NCBI GenBank assembly: GCA_951217055.1
Contig: OX578280.1
Coordinates: 41,243,628-41,307,627 of the forward strand
Source of the DNA: Gerris lacustris
Lineage: Eukaryota > Arthropoda > Insecta > Hemiptera > Gerridae
Reading direction: 5' to 3'
DNA: 64,000 nt
The notes beneath the pieces were generated by a model that was not told the DNA's origin, did not search any database, and saw nothing but the letters and a program-made list of their open reading frames with translations. Each line of letters begins with the position of its first letter. The first letter of the stretch is position 1. Positions 11,901 through 20,936 of the stretch are shown here, piece after piece. The translations under genes and the position numbers were made by a program.

Positions 11901-14900
11901 GGCAAATATAAAAAGGATTATAGTTTTGCCTGGGTAGGTGGATTGTGAGATATGTTTAAACTTGGATACAAGATTAGATTCAGCTATAGCCTGAGCTACG
12001 TCTTCTCCAGGCCACATTACTGCAACCCAATCCTCCTCTGTGCTACTCCCATCCAGCTATATAACAAATAAACAAAATACACAACAAAATGCATTACTTA
12101 ATGTAAGATTTAATGAAGAATGGACTAGAATAGTGAGATATTTTATTAATTTACAAGCATTGGCTTAAATAGCATTGACACACTTTATAAATTATTTAAG
12201 TTTAACTGATTACACTTTATAACTGACTTAGTGTCCCCCTGAACAATCAAATTGCCCCCATATAGGGCAGTTGTGAATACACGTTGGGAAATACCAGCAT
12301 AGGTAGTTAGTTTTTTTCCCCCTTCTTATTGGTTAGCCAACCTGACCTGCCAGAACTAACGCTAGTTGTAATACCACTGTAATGTCTATATTTTAAATTT
12401 AAAATGAAGTAAATTACCTGAGTTCTTGTCCAAGTGATAGAATTTTCCAAAGGCTGTTGTTTAAAGTTAAAGTTAACAGTGGAATGAGGGAATATTTCCA
12501 TTGCTTTAGAACACAGGACTGTTCGAAACAACTTCTCATCTACAACTAGAGTCGTGTACTACAACATAAAACAAATATACATCAAACATTTACTATAAAC
12601 AAAATGGCAAATCAATAGAGAAAAGGTCACTAAAAAATTATGTTTCGACTGCAAATAATAAACTTACATAAAAAGTGTAAAGGGTGCACAAGGATAGTTT
12701 AATTATTAAAGAGGCAAAAAACGATTGGCTTTCCTCAATGAAATTACTAAATAAAGCACTACTAAGACGGCCAAGAGACCAGCTTTCTTTTAAAAAATGA
12801 GGTTAGAATAGCTCACTCAAATTTACTAATTTCAGTCTCATACAGCAGGATATCAAAGCCTTACTGAATCCAGTTTTTGGTTAGTAGCTGGCATAGAAGT
12901 GATTAGATGAGAAAGATATGAGGAAGAGTTGCGTCACCTTGAGACACTCGGTGGGTTTCATCTGATTGCGTTTAAATGCTATTTGCTTCCTTGTCTGTCT
13001 CTCATTCTGTTTCTTTCTGTTAAACTCCTCTCGCTGTTTCTTCTTGGCTTCTTTCTCTCTTTGTTTCTGAATATTAGCCAGGTGTTTCTCCATCTGCTTT
13101 CTCTCCCTCTCGGCTGCTTTTGCAGCTTTCTCAGCATTCTTATCCTAGAAAATGGTACACACATATTACAGATAGATTTATGTTGAATATTTGTAGGTAT
13201 CTTTAGCTCCACTCAAATTTTCAATCCCAGTTAATTTAATGATTTCTGTTAATGATAATATTAATATTTTGCCTCTACTGCCTAACTTTCAGGTTATAAC
13301 AATCCTTAAACTGTTTGTTAGTCACAGGTCAATTCAATACATGGCAGAGATTATGTCCTTTATATCTAAATGTACACTTCAAAACATTTAGTAAGGCGCC
13401 ATGTGGGCAATATTTAATCGCTTAGCCACACTATACTTGTTTACTAAACCACTTATAAGGAATTCCTTTGTCTAAATAACTGTTAAGACAAAGAGATATT
13501 TCTTTCAAAGGGCTTTGGAACAAAGGAGCATCGCTCTTCTGTATGTAAAGGTGATAATATCCCTTAGTCTAATTAACTATTAAGACAAAAGGTTATTATC
13601 ACCATTGGGTAAAGAAATGTGATTTTCCTTAATCTTCATATAGACAAGAGAACATTAACACAATAGTAATTTGGGGTGTGTAACCAAGAAATTGAGGGCC
13701 TTCAAAACTACGGACCATTGCCCATAAAGAAAAGTTGGCACTTTTATAGAAAAGGGCCCCCATTTTTACTTTTCCTCACTACTAATATTAGGAAAAGTAT
13801 TGTTTACACCAAAAAAATTTTTTTCGAGATTTCAATGGAATTATGTGTTTTAGGTGATTTTAAGACCTCCTGAGTGGTTTTCAGCATGATGTATGTATGT
13901 GTGTATGTGTGTTATCATCGTAGCGCCCAAGGTATTTAACCTAGAGAGTTGAAACTTGGCAGAAAAATCAGTCCTAACTTGTAGTTGTGCCGCCCGGAAA
14001 ATCAACTTTTTCCGCCATCTTGAACCCAGTTTGCTGAGTCAGCAAAAATGTAAAAAAATCTTAATAAATCGAAAATGGTCCTGATCGAGTTAAATTTGGC
14101 TCGAATGTATCTCTCTGTATGACAAACAAGCCCACTAAATTTCATTTTGATTTTGGCCGCCATTTTGAAGTTATAAATTTTTGAATTTTTAAACTTTGAC
14201 GGTTAATAATACTGAAATTACATGTAGGTTTTTGACTTATAGCATATCGTTGGAACCGGAAAAAATTAAGGAACAAATATAAAAAAAAAAAAAACAGATT
14301 AAATTCTATTAATTAGTTTAAAAGTTATAAGTGAATATAATTATTTATTAATGCGACAATTTTGATGACGTCAAAGTTTCTTTACATCTGTCAAAATACC
14401 GCCAAACTTCAAATAATTAAATAAAATATAGGTATTAAAAGTTATAAAATATAGGCGAAAAGTACCGAAAAGTTTTTACCACGAATCATTAGGTTTATAA
14501 TAATTAGATCAATATGTTAGTACTAGACTTTCCCTATGTACAAAATCGGTACTCTTTTACTTTGTTACCCACCGTAACAGAAGTGGTGAATAACAAAGTA
14601 AATTAATTGAACCCATACGTCTCATTTACTTTGCCTGTATTGATTGACCCACCTGTATTGATATCCACAAATTGTTGAAAAGTAGGGTGGGTAACATAAT
14701 ATTAACTAATCAGACACAGGGATATTTAGTCCAATGTAATTTGGGACAAAGGAATAAAACACTTTTGTATATATAATTTCAAAATAAATACGGTAGGTAA
14801 CAAATAAAAGAGAGGCAGCATATCCCATAACAGCATATTTTAACTTCAATTCTACATAATACTGATTTTAGGCTAAATCGGATTGTACGTGCCCTGGAAA

Positions 14901-15751
14901 TTTCTTCGAGTTGGACCTCTACCTGGTTTATACACAGGAGGGTTGTTTTTCTTCAGAAAATGAGCGGAGCACCGCGAAGCGGTGCGGAGCGGCTATAGAA
15001 AATTCAAGGGTACACAAAATTAAGGTTTTTAATTTAATATGCGAGATTTTATCACCTAACCTCAAAGTGGGGGCACGTACAATCCGATTTTACCCTGATT
15101 TTAAACCAAATAAGGCTGAGCTTTAGAATACTGTTACCAAGCCGAAAAGAACACATGGTTTTGGCCAGATTACCCTTCGAAATTTAGATTTATTAAATAA
15201 AGAGATACTTGATGCCCCTTTGAGTTTACCCTTTAAAGTTTATTAACAAAGGAATATTATAAACTCTATCCACAAGAGTGATTATGACTCTGTCACAATT
15301 GTGATAGGTGTGTTATGGGCTTGGCAACTGAATTCTAAAGCTGTTCCGATATACGTAAATGTCAACATACTTGGCTCGATTGAGAAGCAGAATACTGGGA
15401 CGAACTTCCGGATGAGAACTGTTTGCCCACTGGACCACTTATATGCTCCGAGCCCAGGCCTGAGTCGAGATCAGTTTGGCTAGGTCCAGGCATGTCTTCG
15501 TCACTACTCGATATATCGTGAAGTTTTTGAGAACTAGGCGGTGTACCACCTTCATCTTCTGAAGCCGAAGGGAAAAAGTGGTCTAGACTCGTCGAGGAGG
15601 AAGACCTGCTTATAGGCCGTAGCTGACTACATCTCTCTTCTTTAACGACTTGAGTTGCGAACACGTCTACCACATCATAATCACAATAAGGTTCAGACTG
15701 GAGCGACTTGATAGAATCACTAGACAACTCTATAACATCATCTTCCGACAT
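2861..15751 (-). CDS. EME1: EME1/Mms4-like crossover junction endonuclease subunit, nine exons
   Basis: The non-catalytic partner of MUS81 in a nuclear structure-specific endonuclease that cuts 3' flaps and recombination intermediates. Nine coding exons read 15751-15371, 13144-12938, 12558-12418, 12056-11884, 10375-10274, 9088-8957, 6531-6336, 4163-4107 and 2980-2861. They total 1509 nt (502 aa plus stop) with all phases compatible; human EME1 is about 570 aa. Order of the protein: acidic Ser-rich N-terminus (1-127), Lys/Arg/Glu-rich helix ending PTECLK (128-196), degenerate nuclease domain (about 197-380), and tandem helix-hairpin-helix region (about 385-502). Recognisable family blocks are PTECLK, ITWTRTQ, FTRAIAEIPYK, SLYPTP and RRIGPELSKKIYL. 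The first ATG in exon 1 is used as start. The family assignment comes from remembered EME1 sequences. The weakest junction is the exon 5 donor. Confidence 0.9.
3935..4030. repeat. Copy of a dispersed repeat with a GCCAATGAGAG core
   Basis: It contains GACAGCATGGGAAAATCGAAG followed closely by GCCAATGAGAG. The same pairing occurs near 16160-16210 and 43420-43470. Reverse-oriented relatives (CTCATTGGCTCCCC) lie near 35105, 38750 and 57815. Confidence 0.5.
4107..4163 (-). CDS. EME1: EME1 exon 8
   Basis: A 19-codon exon with acceptor TTTGACAG and donor CAG|GTAATC. AYENCSSQCEKELLLQNVQ parallels the AYQQC ... ERQNLL segment of vertebrate EME1. Confidence 0.88.
4245..6204. mobile_element. hAT-type element with an internal minisatellite
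   Basis: Imperfect terminal inverted repeats (CAGTAGCGTACACAG left, CTGTGTACGCCACTG right) are flanked by a perfect 8-bp duplication, GTACACTC, at 4237-4244 and 6205-6212. No transposase is recognisable, so it is non-autonomous. It lies in the EME1 intron between exons 8 and 7. The right third is a tandem array of about 60-bp units (5640-6165) ending in a long C-run. The middle (about 5040-5200) recurs near 56160-56370. Confidence 0.85.
5640..6190. repeat. Tandem minisatellite, unit about 60 bp, with C-tract
   Basis: Repeated units contain TTTAAT, a (T/C)CGGCAAAA segment, GGCCCAGC(T/C)GACAATCGGG and CCAGTA. At least six units are readable, diverged from each other. The array ends in about 24 cytosines next to the right terminus of the enclosing hAT element. 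The open frame on the minus strand here is a by-product of the repeat. Confidence 0.8.
6336..6531 (-). CDS. EME1: EME1 exon 7
   Basis: Acceptor CTTTTTAG, donor GAG|GTATTT, 196 nt. It carries GWYAKSVNKNCVR, GLDKLWLQHL and SLYPTP, the start of the helix-hairpin-helix region of EME1. Confidence 0.92.
6606..6659. repeat. Perfect 54-bp palindrome
   Basis: Two 27-bp arms meet without a spacer at the centre AGGGATCCCT. It lies just 5' of EME1 exon 7 on the gene's strand, inside the intron. Confidence 0.9.
6986..7660. mobile_element. Penelope-like or foldback insertion with inverted and direct repeats
   Basis: A 55-bp segment at 6986-7040 recurs as a perfect reverse complement at 7503-7557. Each is followed by the same 104-bp direct repeat (7041-7144 and 7557-7660) starting CTTGAAGATGACC. 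The order is A, D, internal, A-reversed, D. Direct repeats combined with inverted segments resemble the pseudo-LTRs of Penelope-like elements; that family name is an inference because no reverse transcriptase is present. Exact identity of both repeat pairs suggests a recent insertion. Confidence 0.6.
7209..7442 (+). CDS. Unrecognised 77-residue open reading frame inside the 6986-7660 repeat
   Basis: An ATG-to-TAA frame reads a charged, helix-like protein (MPRINYSQEERKLLQG ... AIPRHIYDIAKRVQ). It has no low-complexity bias, unlike most frames of this window. It lies between the two direct repeats and antisense to the EME1 intron. I do not recognise the family. It could be a captured exon, a small element-encoded protein, or chance. 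Confidence 0.35.
   Translation: MPRINYSQEERKLLQGLNMEVKKLMNKHETADKSIWKVKDLTVKLCKEIAIPRHIYDIAKRVQNIFSTDFIRKDNNN
7727..7880. repeat. Dispersed repeat copy 1 (pair with 11112-11284)
   Basis: The block starting TACGTTATTTTTTATGACTT and ending GAAAAAGTTAAAACATAGA recurs almost exactly at 11112-11284. It has no coding potential. Confidence 0.8.
8957..9088 (-). CDS. EME1: EME1 exon 6
   Basis: Acceptor TTTAAAG, donor ACAA|GTAATC. It encodes EEVELGLVELQILAG ... FTRAIAEIPYK, one of the best-conserved EME1 segments. Confidence 0.9.
9372..9729. mobile_element. MITE-like inverted-repeat element rich in GTAGAGTA motifs
   Basis: The left end has ACGGGTAGAGTAAACAGGAG and the right end is its reverse complement, CTCCTGTTTACTCTACCCGT. 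The interior carries many GAGTAGAGTA or TACTCTAC motifs, as expected for subterminal transposase-binding repeats. The outer few bases and the target duplication could not be fixed. It lies in the intron between EME1 exons 5 and 6. Confidence 0.7.
10274..10375 (-). CDS. EME1: EME1 exon 5
   Basis: Acceptor TTGTTTAG enters in the phase left by exon 4. The exon is basic and polar (RKSQNSRSY ... INKYLTK). The donor that preserves frame and rebuilds the family pattern LTKEEVE is AA|GTCTCT, which matches the donor consensus only at GT. The 3' edge is therefore less certain than the rest. Confidence 0.65.
10700..11100. repeat. Repeat with four GTTTCCATG motifs
   Basis: GTTTCCATG occurs near 10709, 10767, 10979 and 11051, in blocks that also share TTTAAC or TTTAAAC and GATC segments. 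It is probably a degenerate small DNA element, with no coding sequence. Confidence 0.4.
11112..11284. repeat. Dispersed repeat copy 2 (pair with 7727-7880)
   Basis: Nearly identical to 7727-7880, except that a short block around TTTGGTCGTAAGCGCAACA is tandemly duplicated here. Confidence 0.8.
11760..11850. repeat. Dispersed short repeat with TTAG tail
   Basis: The pattern ATATAAGTCCTTTAGCAGACCTAAG followed by a short-tandem tail (TTAG)n also appears near 20350-20440, 45485-45560 and 55085-55175. The varying microsatellite tails suggest a retroposed short repeat. Confidence 0.45.
11884..12056 (-). CDS. EME1: EME1 exon 4
   Basis: Acceptor GTTATATAG, donor CACAG|GTAAAC, ending in phase 2. It encodes the EEDWVAVMWPGEDVAQAI and PGKTIILFIF strands of the nuclease-like fold. 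Confidence 0.86.
12418..12558 (-). CDS. EME1: EME1 exon 3
   Basis: Acceptor ATGTTGTAG, donor CAG|GTAATT, 47 codons in phase 0. It starts the nuclease-like domain (YTTLVVDEKLF) and ends with the ITWTRTQ block, which parallels the SVTWRRR block of vertebrate EME1. Confidence 0.88.
12938..13144 (-). CDS. EME1: EME1 exon 2
   Basis: Acceptor TTTTCTAG, donor AAG|GTGACG, 69 whole codons. The charged helix (KQMEKH ... RKQIAFKRNQMKPTECLK) corresponds to the conserved segment just before the EME1 nuclease-like domain. Confidence 0.88.
13445..13610. repeat. Hairpin repeat with CTTTGTC / GACAAAG arms
   Basis: GGTGATAATATCCCTTAGTC and its near reverse complement AAGGTTATTATCACC fold back on each other. 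Similar hairpins and the phrase GGGACAAAGGAATAT recur near 14710-14770, 49315-49370 and 50860-51000. Confidence 0.55.
14874..15092. mobile_element. 219-bp MITE-like inverted-repeat element
   Basis: The termini TAAATCGGATTGTACGTGCC and GGCACGTACAATCCGATTTTA are inverted copies. The centre has a GC-rich hairpin (GCACCGCGAAGCGGTGC). It lies in EME1 intron 1. Confidence 0.75.
15371..15751 (-). CDS. EME1: EME1 exon 1
   Basis: It starts MSEDDVIEL and encodes 127 residues of acidic, Ser-rich sequence, typical of the disordered EME1 N-terminus. It ends CAA|GTATGT, a strong donor, in phase 0. Confidence 0.85.
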
Positions 15752-16130
15752 CGCGACCAGATATCAATAACCAGTAACTAATAAAATAAAAGGTAAGGCA
15801 AAGAAAATTATCTCATCGATCAAATCAAACACGGTAGTAGTACTGCAATTGACTTAAATTTATATAAACGAAAACAAAATTACATGCTCTAACTAAACCT
15901 AAACAGTCTATGACCTAAACAAACACGTAAATACTAACATGATGGAAATCATAAATTCTTTAAACTCCCGCTTTTAAGAAACTGATAAGAGTATTACATA
16001 AATTCATCATTTTCATTTTTAATGCGGATTATAATCACATCAACTGTATTATATTGTTTGATCAATTTTAGAACACTACATATTTGGTTACTTTGTTATC
16101 GTGATAACAAAAATATATGAGTTTTCGCTA

Positions 16131-16403
16131 CAGTCTTCGCACAACTAGAATCGACGCGTTGACAGCGCGGGAAAAACTAGCAAAAGGGGAGACGAGCCAA
16201 TGAGAGCTTGAGATTTTCCCGGACAAAAGGTCGGGCCAACTAGGCAAAGATAAATGTCTCTAGTGGAGGGGAGAGGCCCTCTGGATAACAGTATAAGAAG
16301 GCTTCGTAGTGGCTTTATTTTTTCCCCCAGAGAGGTTGGCCAATCTGTGTGTCACTCATTTTCCCGCGCTGTCAACGCGTCGATTCTAGTTGTGCTAAGA
16401 CTG
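16131..16403. mobile_element. MITE with 45-bp terminal inverted repeats and TA duplication
   Basis: The ends CAGTCTTCGCACAACTAG and CTAGTTGTGCTAAGACTG are inverted copies over about 45 bp with one or two mismatches, flanked by TA on both sides. The interior has the GCCAATGAGAGC motif shared with other repeats in the window. A TA target and CAGT ends fit a Tc1/mariner/pogo-type non-autonomous element. It sits about 400 bp upstream of the EME1 start codon and might affect its promoter. Confidence 0.8.
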
Positions 16404-16914
16404 TAAAACAAGAACGTTTAATTTTATTTTTTTGAGTTAATATATGAAGTTCTGTTTTATTTGTTAAATATTCATGTAATGAATTAGTATTTTCTGTGCT
16501 TGAAAATATCTAAAGTAAGAACTGTCAGTAAGTTGTTTATTATTCATTTGTTATGCTATCACTCTATTTCGAATTAAAATAATAGCTATATTATATATGT
16601 AGGTATAATTATTTCTTAGTGGTATACAGGCTTGTGGGTCCCTATTGTGAATTTTATTAAAAATCCTTAGATAATTGTGGCTAATTAGATAATATTTTTT
16701 GACTCTCCCGTGTGTGGTTGTTATTCATGAGTACTTTGCTTGTTGCCGATGCTTAGTTTATTTACTCTGCTTAAATGTCCCGATCAATCAATGTGCCGTT
16801 TCCTTCTACTATTTGTAACTCAAATTCTGTATTCTGAATTCTGAGTAAATTTACTTCAGAAATTCTACTTAAATGGGCTCAGTTTTTCACTAAACTATAC
16901 TTATTCTCACAATA

Positions 16915-17853
16915 CGAGGTCGGACTGTTTGAATTGCGTTGCTCCAGTTGGTCCCAAGGGAATCTGCTTGGTGTCGCTAGGTTTGTACAGACTAGCTTAT
17001 GATAACAACGTTTCCCGATTGCAGATATCTTTATTAATTGATTAGCTACGAGGTTTTTAGTGAAGGGCAATTTTTTTGTTTTGTTGTAATTTCCTGAAGG
17101 AATGACCTGAATGAGCAACTACTTGCTGTGAAGTTTTGTGTTAAACTTGAAAAATCTGTGACTGAAACATTTGCTATGCTGAACTCGGCTTATGGTGATG
17201 TTGCTATGAAGCGTATGGCATGTTTCAAGAGGCATTAAGGTTTTAAGGTTGGTCGACAGTCGATTGAAGACAATGAATGTCTTAGACGTCCTTCCACATC
17301 AACTGACGACCCCACACGTGGACAAAATCAACACCCTGGTGAGGGCAAATCGACATCTGACCATCAGTGAGCTTCCTGAAGAGTGTGGGATATCAGTTGG
17401 ATCTTGTTGCGAGATTTTGACCAAAAAATTGAAGATGCACCGCGTTGCTACAAAATTTGTGCCACGCCTGATGACGCAGGACCAAAAAGCCAATCGCGTC
17501 CGGGTTTGTCAGGAACTGCTTGATCGTTCAAAAGAAGACGAAAACTTCTTATCAAGGATCATATCACCCCTGACCTTCCCCCTTGTGACTTTTTCTTGTT
17601 CCCCAAACTCAAAAGACCCTTGAAAGAAAAAAAGATTTTAGACGATTCCCGAGATTAAGGCAAATGCGACGAAGGAGCTGAAGGATATTCCAAAAGAAGC
17701 GTACCAGAATTGTTTCAATAAGTTGAAACACCATTGGGATAAGTGTGTACGTTGGGGAGGAGAGTACTTTGAAGGGGATCCAGACTTGTAACTTCTCACT
17801 AAAGTACGTTTTGTTTTATGACGTCAGTCCGCGTATTTTTTGAACAGACCTCG
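16915..17853 (+). mobile_element. Defective mariner element
   Basis: The ends CGAGGTCGGACTG and the reversed AACAGACCTCG are imperfect inverted repeats next to TA dinucleotides. At about 0.94 kb it is shorter than a typical 1.3-kb mariner because the middle of the transposase is missing. Confidence 0.8.
17101..17791 (+). pseudogene. Mariner transposase remnant, internally deleted and frameshifted
   Basis: Readable pieces in order are the N-terminal helix-turn-helix (QLLAVKFCVKLEKS, then SIEDN ... RPSTS), the second helix-turn-helix (HLTISELPEECGISVGS), KFVPRLMTQDQK and FLSRII. The sequence then jumps directly to the C-terminal PPCDFFLFPKLK block. The region carrying the first two catalytic aspartates of a DD34D enzyme is absent. 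Several stops and frame changes are present. It cannot encode an active transposase. Confidence 0.88.
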
Positions 17854-18086
17854 TATATTATAATCACAATAATTTCAGTATTATATCCCTTCGACTAAAG
17901 TTTCTAAGTTTATTTGGTGAAGAGACATCATATTTGGGCTAAAGTGAATTGTATGGTGCCATCAAATTTTGTACGTCAATTTGGACGGCCGTTGAAAATT
18001 TTAGGGCATAAAATTTACTTTGTACTTTTCGATTCTGTAAGCAGCACTGTACAATTCACTTTTACCCATATTTGTTTATAAATTTG

Positions 18087-18128
18087 CCACCTGCTTAACA
18101 TTTAATTAAATGTTAAGTAGGTGGTGCA
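18087..18128. repeat. Short hairpin
   Basis: CCACCTGCTTAACATTTAAT is followed at once by a near-perfect reverse complement (ATTAAATGTTAAGTAGGTGG). Confidence 0.7.
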
Positions 18129-18724
18129 TTCAGTGGCTTGCACATGCACCATTTGACAGTTTTTAGATTAGAGGAATATATTTTTCTACCTCAATGATCT
18201 TAATCTGATTTAACATCTGTCAAACTTCATTTAACCTACTCAAAGCCGAGTTAAATGTTAAAAGGATATAACTTGTTATTTGTTAAAAATGGATGATCAT
18301 ATAACCAACTTAACTGACAACAGTTTAGCACGTTAAATTAAAGATTTTAAAGTTAAAATTAAATCTTGATAATCAATAATATATACTTGAATAAAACACA
18401 CAGGCTGTTAAATATGATCTAAAATAATATATAATTGTGTAACCACAATATAAATACAAATTTCAATCAGAAGTCTATTCAATCTTTCTACTATATTCAA
18501 TTATAACTATACATAGACTGAGTGAAGAAATAGTAATTAATAAGTACTAAACATGGGGTGGGTGGGAGTCTGTGGAGGTATTAATCTGGGGTAGCCTGAA
18601 GGCTCAAAAATGTGGATTAAAGACCTGGGAGGTATGAATCCCTGTTCAAAGTACTACTACAATCTTTAAGGGGCTTAACAAATTTGGCATAGTAAGGAGG
18701 TTACATTTAATTAATCATTGAAAT

Positions 18725-18990
18725 TATAATAGTCCAGGAGATACCGTGCAAAGAAGTGTCTAAAAATTGACTAACATCAAACTAGAATTTTGTGTATAAG
18801 TAAATCTTTTGGTACCTTTTAAGAATATATGGTCGGCTAAGTTCGTCTGCGGGACATAGCTTGGCAATAAGCATTTGAAAAAAACAAACCGGTGGAGAGC
18901 GGTCATGTCCCGCCCTTTTTGGTGGACAATGTGATTTTTATGATCCTGATTACAAACAACCTATTAAATGACCAATTACCATCAACTTAC
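18725..18990. repeat. Dispersed repeat, first copy (relative at 51283-51530)
   Basis: It shares AGTCCAGGAGATA, TTTTGTGTATAAGT, GGCTAAGTT, TTGGCAATA and TTTGAAAAAAACAAACCGG, in order, with 51283-51530. No coding potential is seen. Confidence 0.75.
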
Positions 18991-19602
18991 CACCCCACAT
19001 TTTGTTCTTGTTAATACCTTTTTTTTCACTCAGTCTTTGTATATAATAGTCATTGAAAATTTTGGTACTCACTGGAATCAGCTCTTTTCCCTGTTACTAT
19101 GGATCCAGTCTATTCACAACTGTGAAGAGGTGTTCCCCCCCCCCCCCCAACCCCACCAGGGGAACCTTAGGGGGGGGGTAACCTTAGCAATGCTCGTTCA
19201 ACAGGAAAGTTGATCATCTTATCTATCTATTACCACTGGTCTCTCCCATTCGCTGTTTCCTGGTAATTTTTGTTTTATTAGAACATAGGTGGTATGACGA
19301 ACCGATATGCTTAGTAACTGTTGTTTTTGAGCCTGTCTTACAGACCACCTGTGTGCCTAATATTCTACAGTTGTAGTGTTGGTCTGACAGACAGAGGTGT
19401 CAGTTGTACAATTTTATATAAGTTTATGTTTTTTTAATCCTTATTGAGATTTTAATTGTTATTACGAAGGCGATGTTTTGTAAATGTGAGAAAGTTAAAA
19501 TAAAGCCCACTAATTCTAGCAGTCTAAGATACTGATGTGCCTACAACTAGATAACAAATTTATGTTCCACCAGAGGGATAATTAAGTTTGATATTGCAGG
19601 TG

Positions 19603-19934
19603 ATGTTTAGTTTGAAGGAAGTAGCCCTAAGGTTGGGTCGAGCTGTTTACACTTCTGTACCCCAAGGGATGAAGAGAAAGGAGTTTGTAAAGTCGCCCCT
19701 TGCCAGTCTCGCTACTCAGCCTGTATCAGGTTATCACTGGTTATCTTGTATCGTTGGTGCCAGCAAACTTCAGCAACCAGAAGTAGCTAGGAGAGAGTTG
19801 TTAGCACCTAGTTCAGTATTGCTGAATCCATCTTGCGGCATGAAACTGAAAGGAAAGTTGAAGAGGAGATGTAAAGACTGTTACCTTGTTGTTAGAGATG
19901 GAAGAGCTTTCATCATGTGTCCTACTCACGGCAG
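19603..19934 (+). CDS. mRpL36: mRpL36 exon 1 (coding part)
   Basis: It starts with ATGTTTAGTTTG after the acceptor-like ATATTGCAG and ends GGCAG|GTGTGT in phase 2, within the Arg codon after MCPTHG. Confidence 0.88.
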
Positions 19935-20936
19935 GTGTGTTCTAGATTTCTTTAAATTTGACGATCATACAAAACATATATAATATTGATTGAGATTTCA
20001 TGGTGTTTATTTATAATGAATGTACACAAGTGAAGATAATTAAAAAATAAATTGGCCAAGTATGTGCTTTCAGCACACACAAAAAGTCCGTAGGCAATTG
20101 AACAAATGGGATGAGTTCGTGAAGCATCGTAATCAGTCCAACTGTATCAAAAAGGGGGTGTGAGGGACCTCCATGCAAAATTTCAGCTCTACCTTTTGCC
20201 GTTCTAGAGATATTTGGCTTTTATAAATAGTTGTATTAATAATGATTTGTATTGACCGATATTTTGTGGTAATGAAATATAATGATAATTAGTATTTACT
20301 TAAATAAAAAATCACTTGTGGTTTCATTTAAAATAATCAATATGCTTAACAGTTACAGTTGTATAAGCCCTTCTGCAGGCTTAAGCTCAGCATAGAGTTG
20401 TTATACCTTAGATTATTATTATTATTATTTATGTCGATGGGATAAGTATTAGAGTATATTATTATATTCCACGTCATCAGCTCAATATTTGTCAGCATCC
20501 AGGTCTTGGTAAAAACTAAGTAATATCTTAATTATAAAGCTTAGGTTTCTGTGGCCAGAGTCTTAAATCTTCCAGAGGAAACTGCATCATAGATTTAGTA
20601 TTAGTGAATCCCAACTTCTCCAACCCATTACCGAGTTGGAATGACTCTCATCATAACCAACTCCCTTGAGAATGATCCTTGAATGGGTTAGAAACTTGAT
20701 TCACTAAATCTATAGAAGATCTAGAAGTAAAAGTAATAACTACTTCACCTCTTGCTTATTATACATTCTAAAAACTCTATACTCATACTAAAGACTTATA
20801 AAATCATCTTATAAAAATATTAATAAAATGAAACGTTTCAAATGATTTCAGGCATAAGCAGATGGCACTAACACCTCACAGGAAGAAAACTTGGATACTG
20901 ACTCACGCAACTCAAGGCAAGATAAGACCCTGGTAG
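19603..20936 (+). CDS. mRpL36: Mitochondrial ribosomal protein L36 (bL36m), two exons
   Basis: A component of the large subunit of the mitochondrial ribosome. Exons 19603-19934 and 20852-20936 join in phase (AG|G) to 138 residues. The first about 70 residues are basic and poor in acidic residues, consistent with a mitochondrial targeting region. The bL36 zinc-ribbon follows: NPSCGMKLKGKLKRRCKDCY, then MCPTHGRHKQ, which supplies the C-x2-C and C-x2-H type ligands. A short tail (KKTWILTHATQGKIRPW) follows. A longer frame could use TTG upstream, but GCAG just before GTG-ATG looks like a splice acceptor, so the 5' leader probably has its own upstream exon, not located. The 917-bp intron contains a short dispersed repeat. 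Confidence 0.93.
20350..20440. repeat. Dispersed short repeat with ATT tail in mRpL36 intron
   Basis: GTATAAGCCCTTCTGCAGGC followed by a (TTA)n tail; the same family as 11760-11850, 45485-45560 and 55085-55175. Confidence 0.45.
20852..20936 (+). CDS. mRpL36: mRpL36 exon 2 with stop
   Basis: Acceptor TGATTTCAG; it completes the Arg codon and continues HKQMALTP to TAG at 20934-20936. Joining to exon 1 restores the bL36 signature THGRHKQ. Confidence 0.9.

Noticed and set aside
12929..13186. Plus-strand ORF rich in Leu/Phe/Ser
   Set aside because: Antisense shadow of EME1 exon 2, whose minus-strand reading matches the family and splice phases.
15301..15483. Plus-strand 60-codon ORF
   Set aside because: Antisense to EME1 exon 1.
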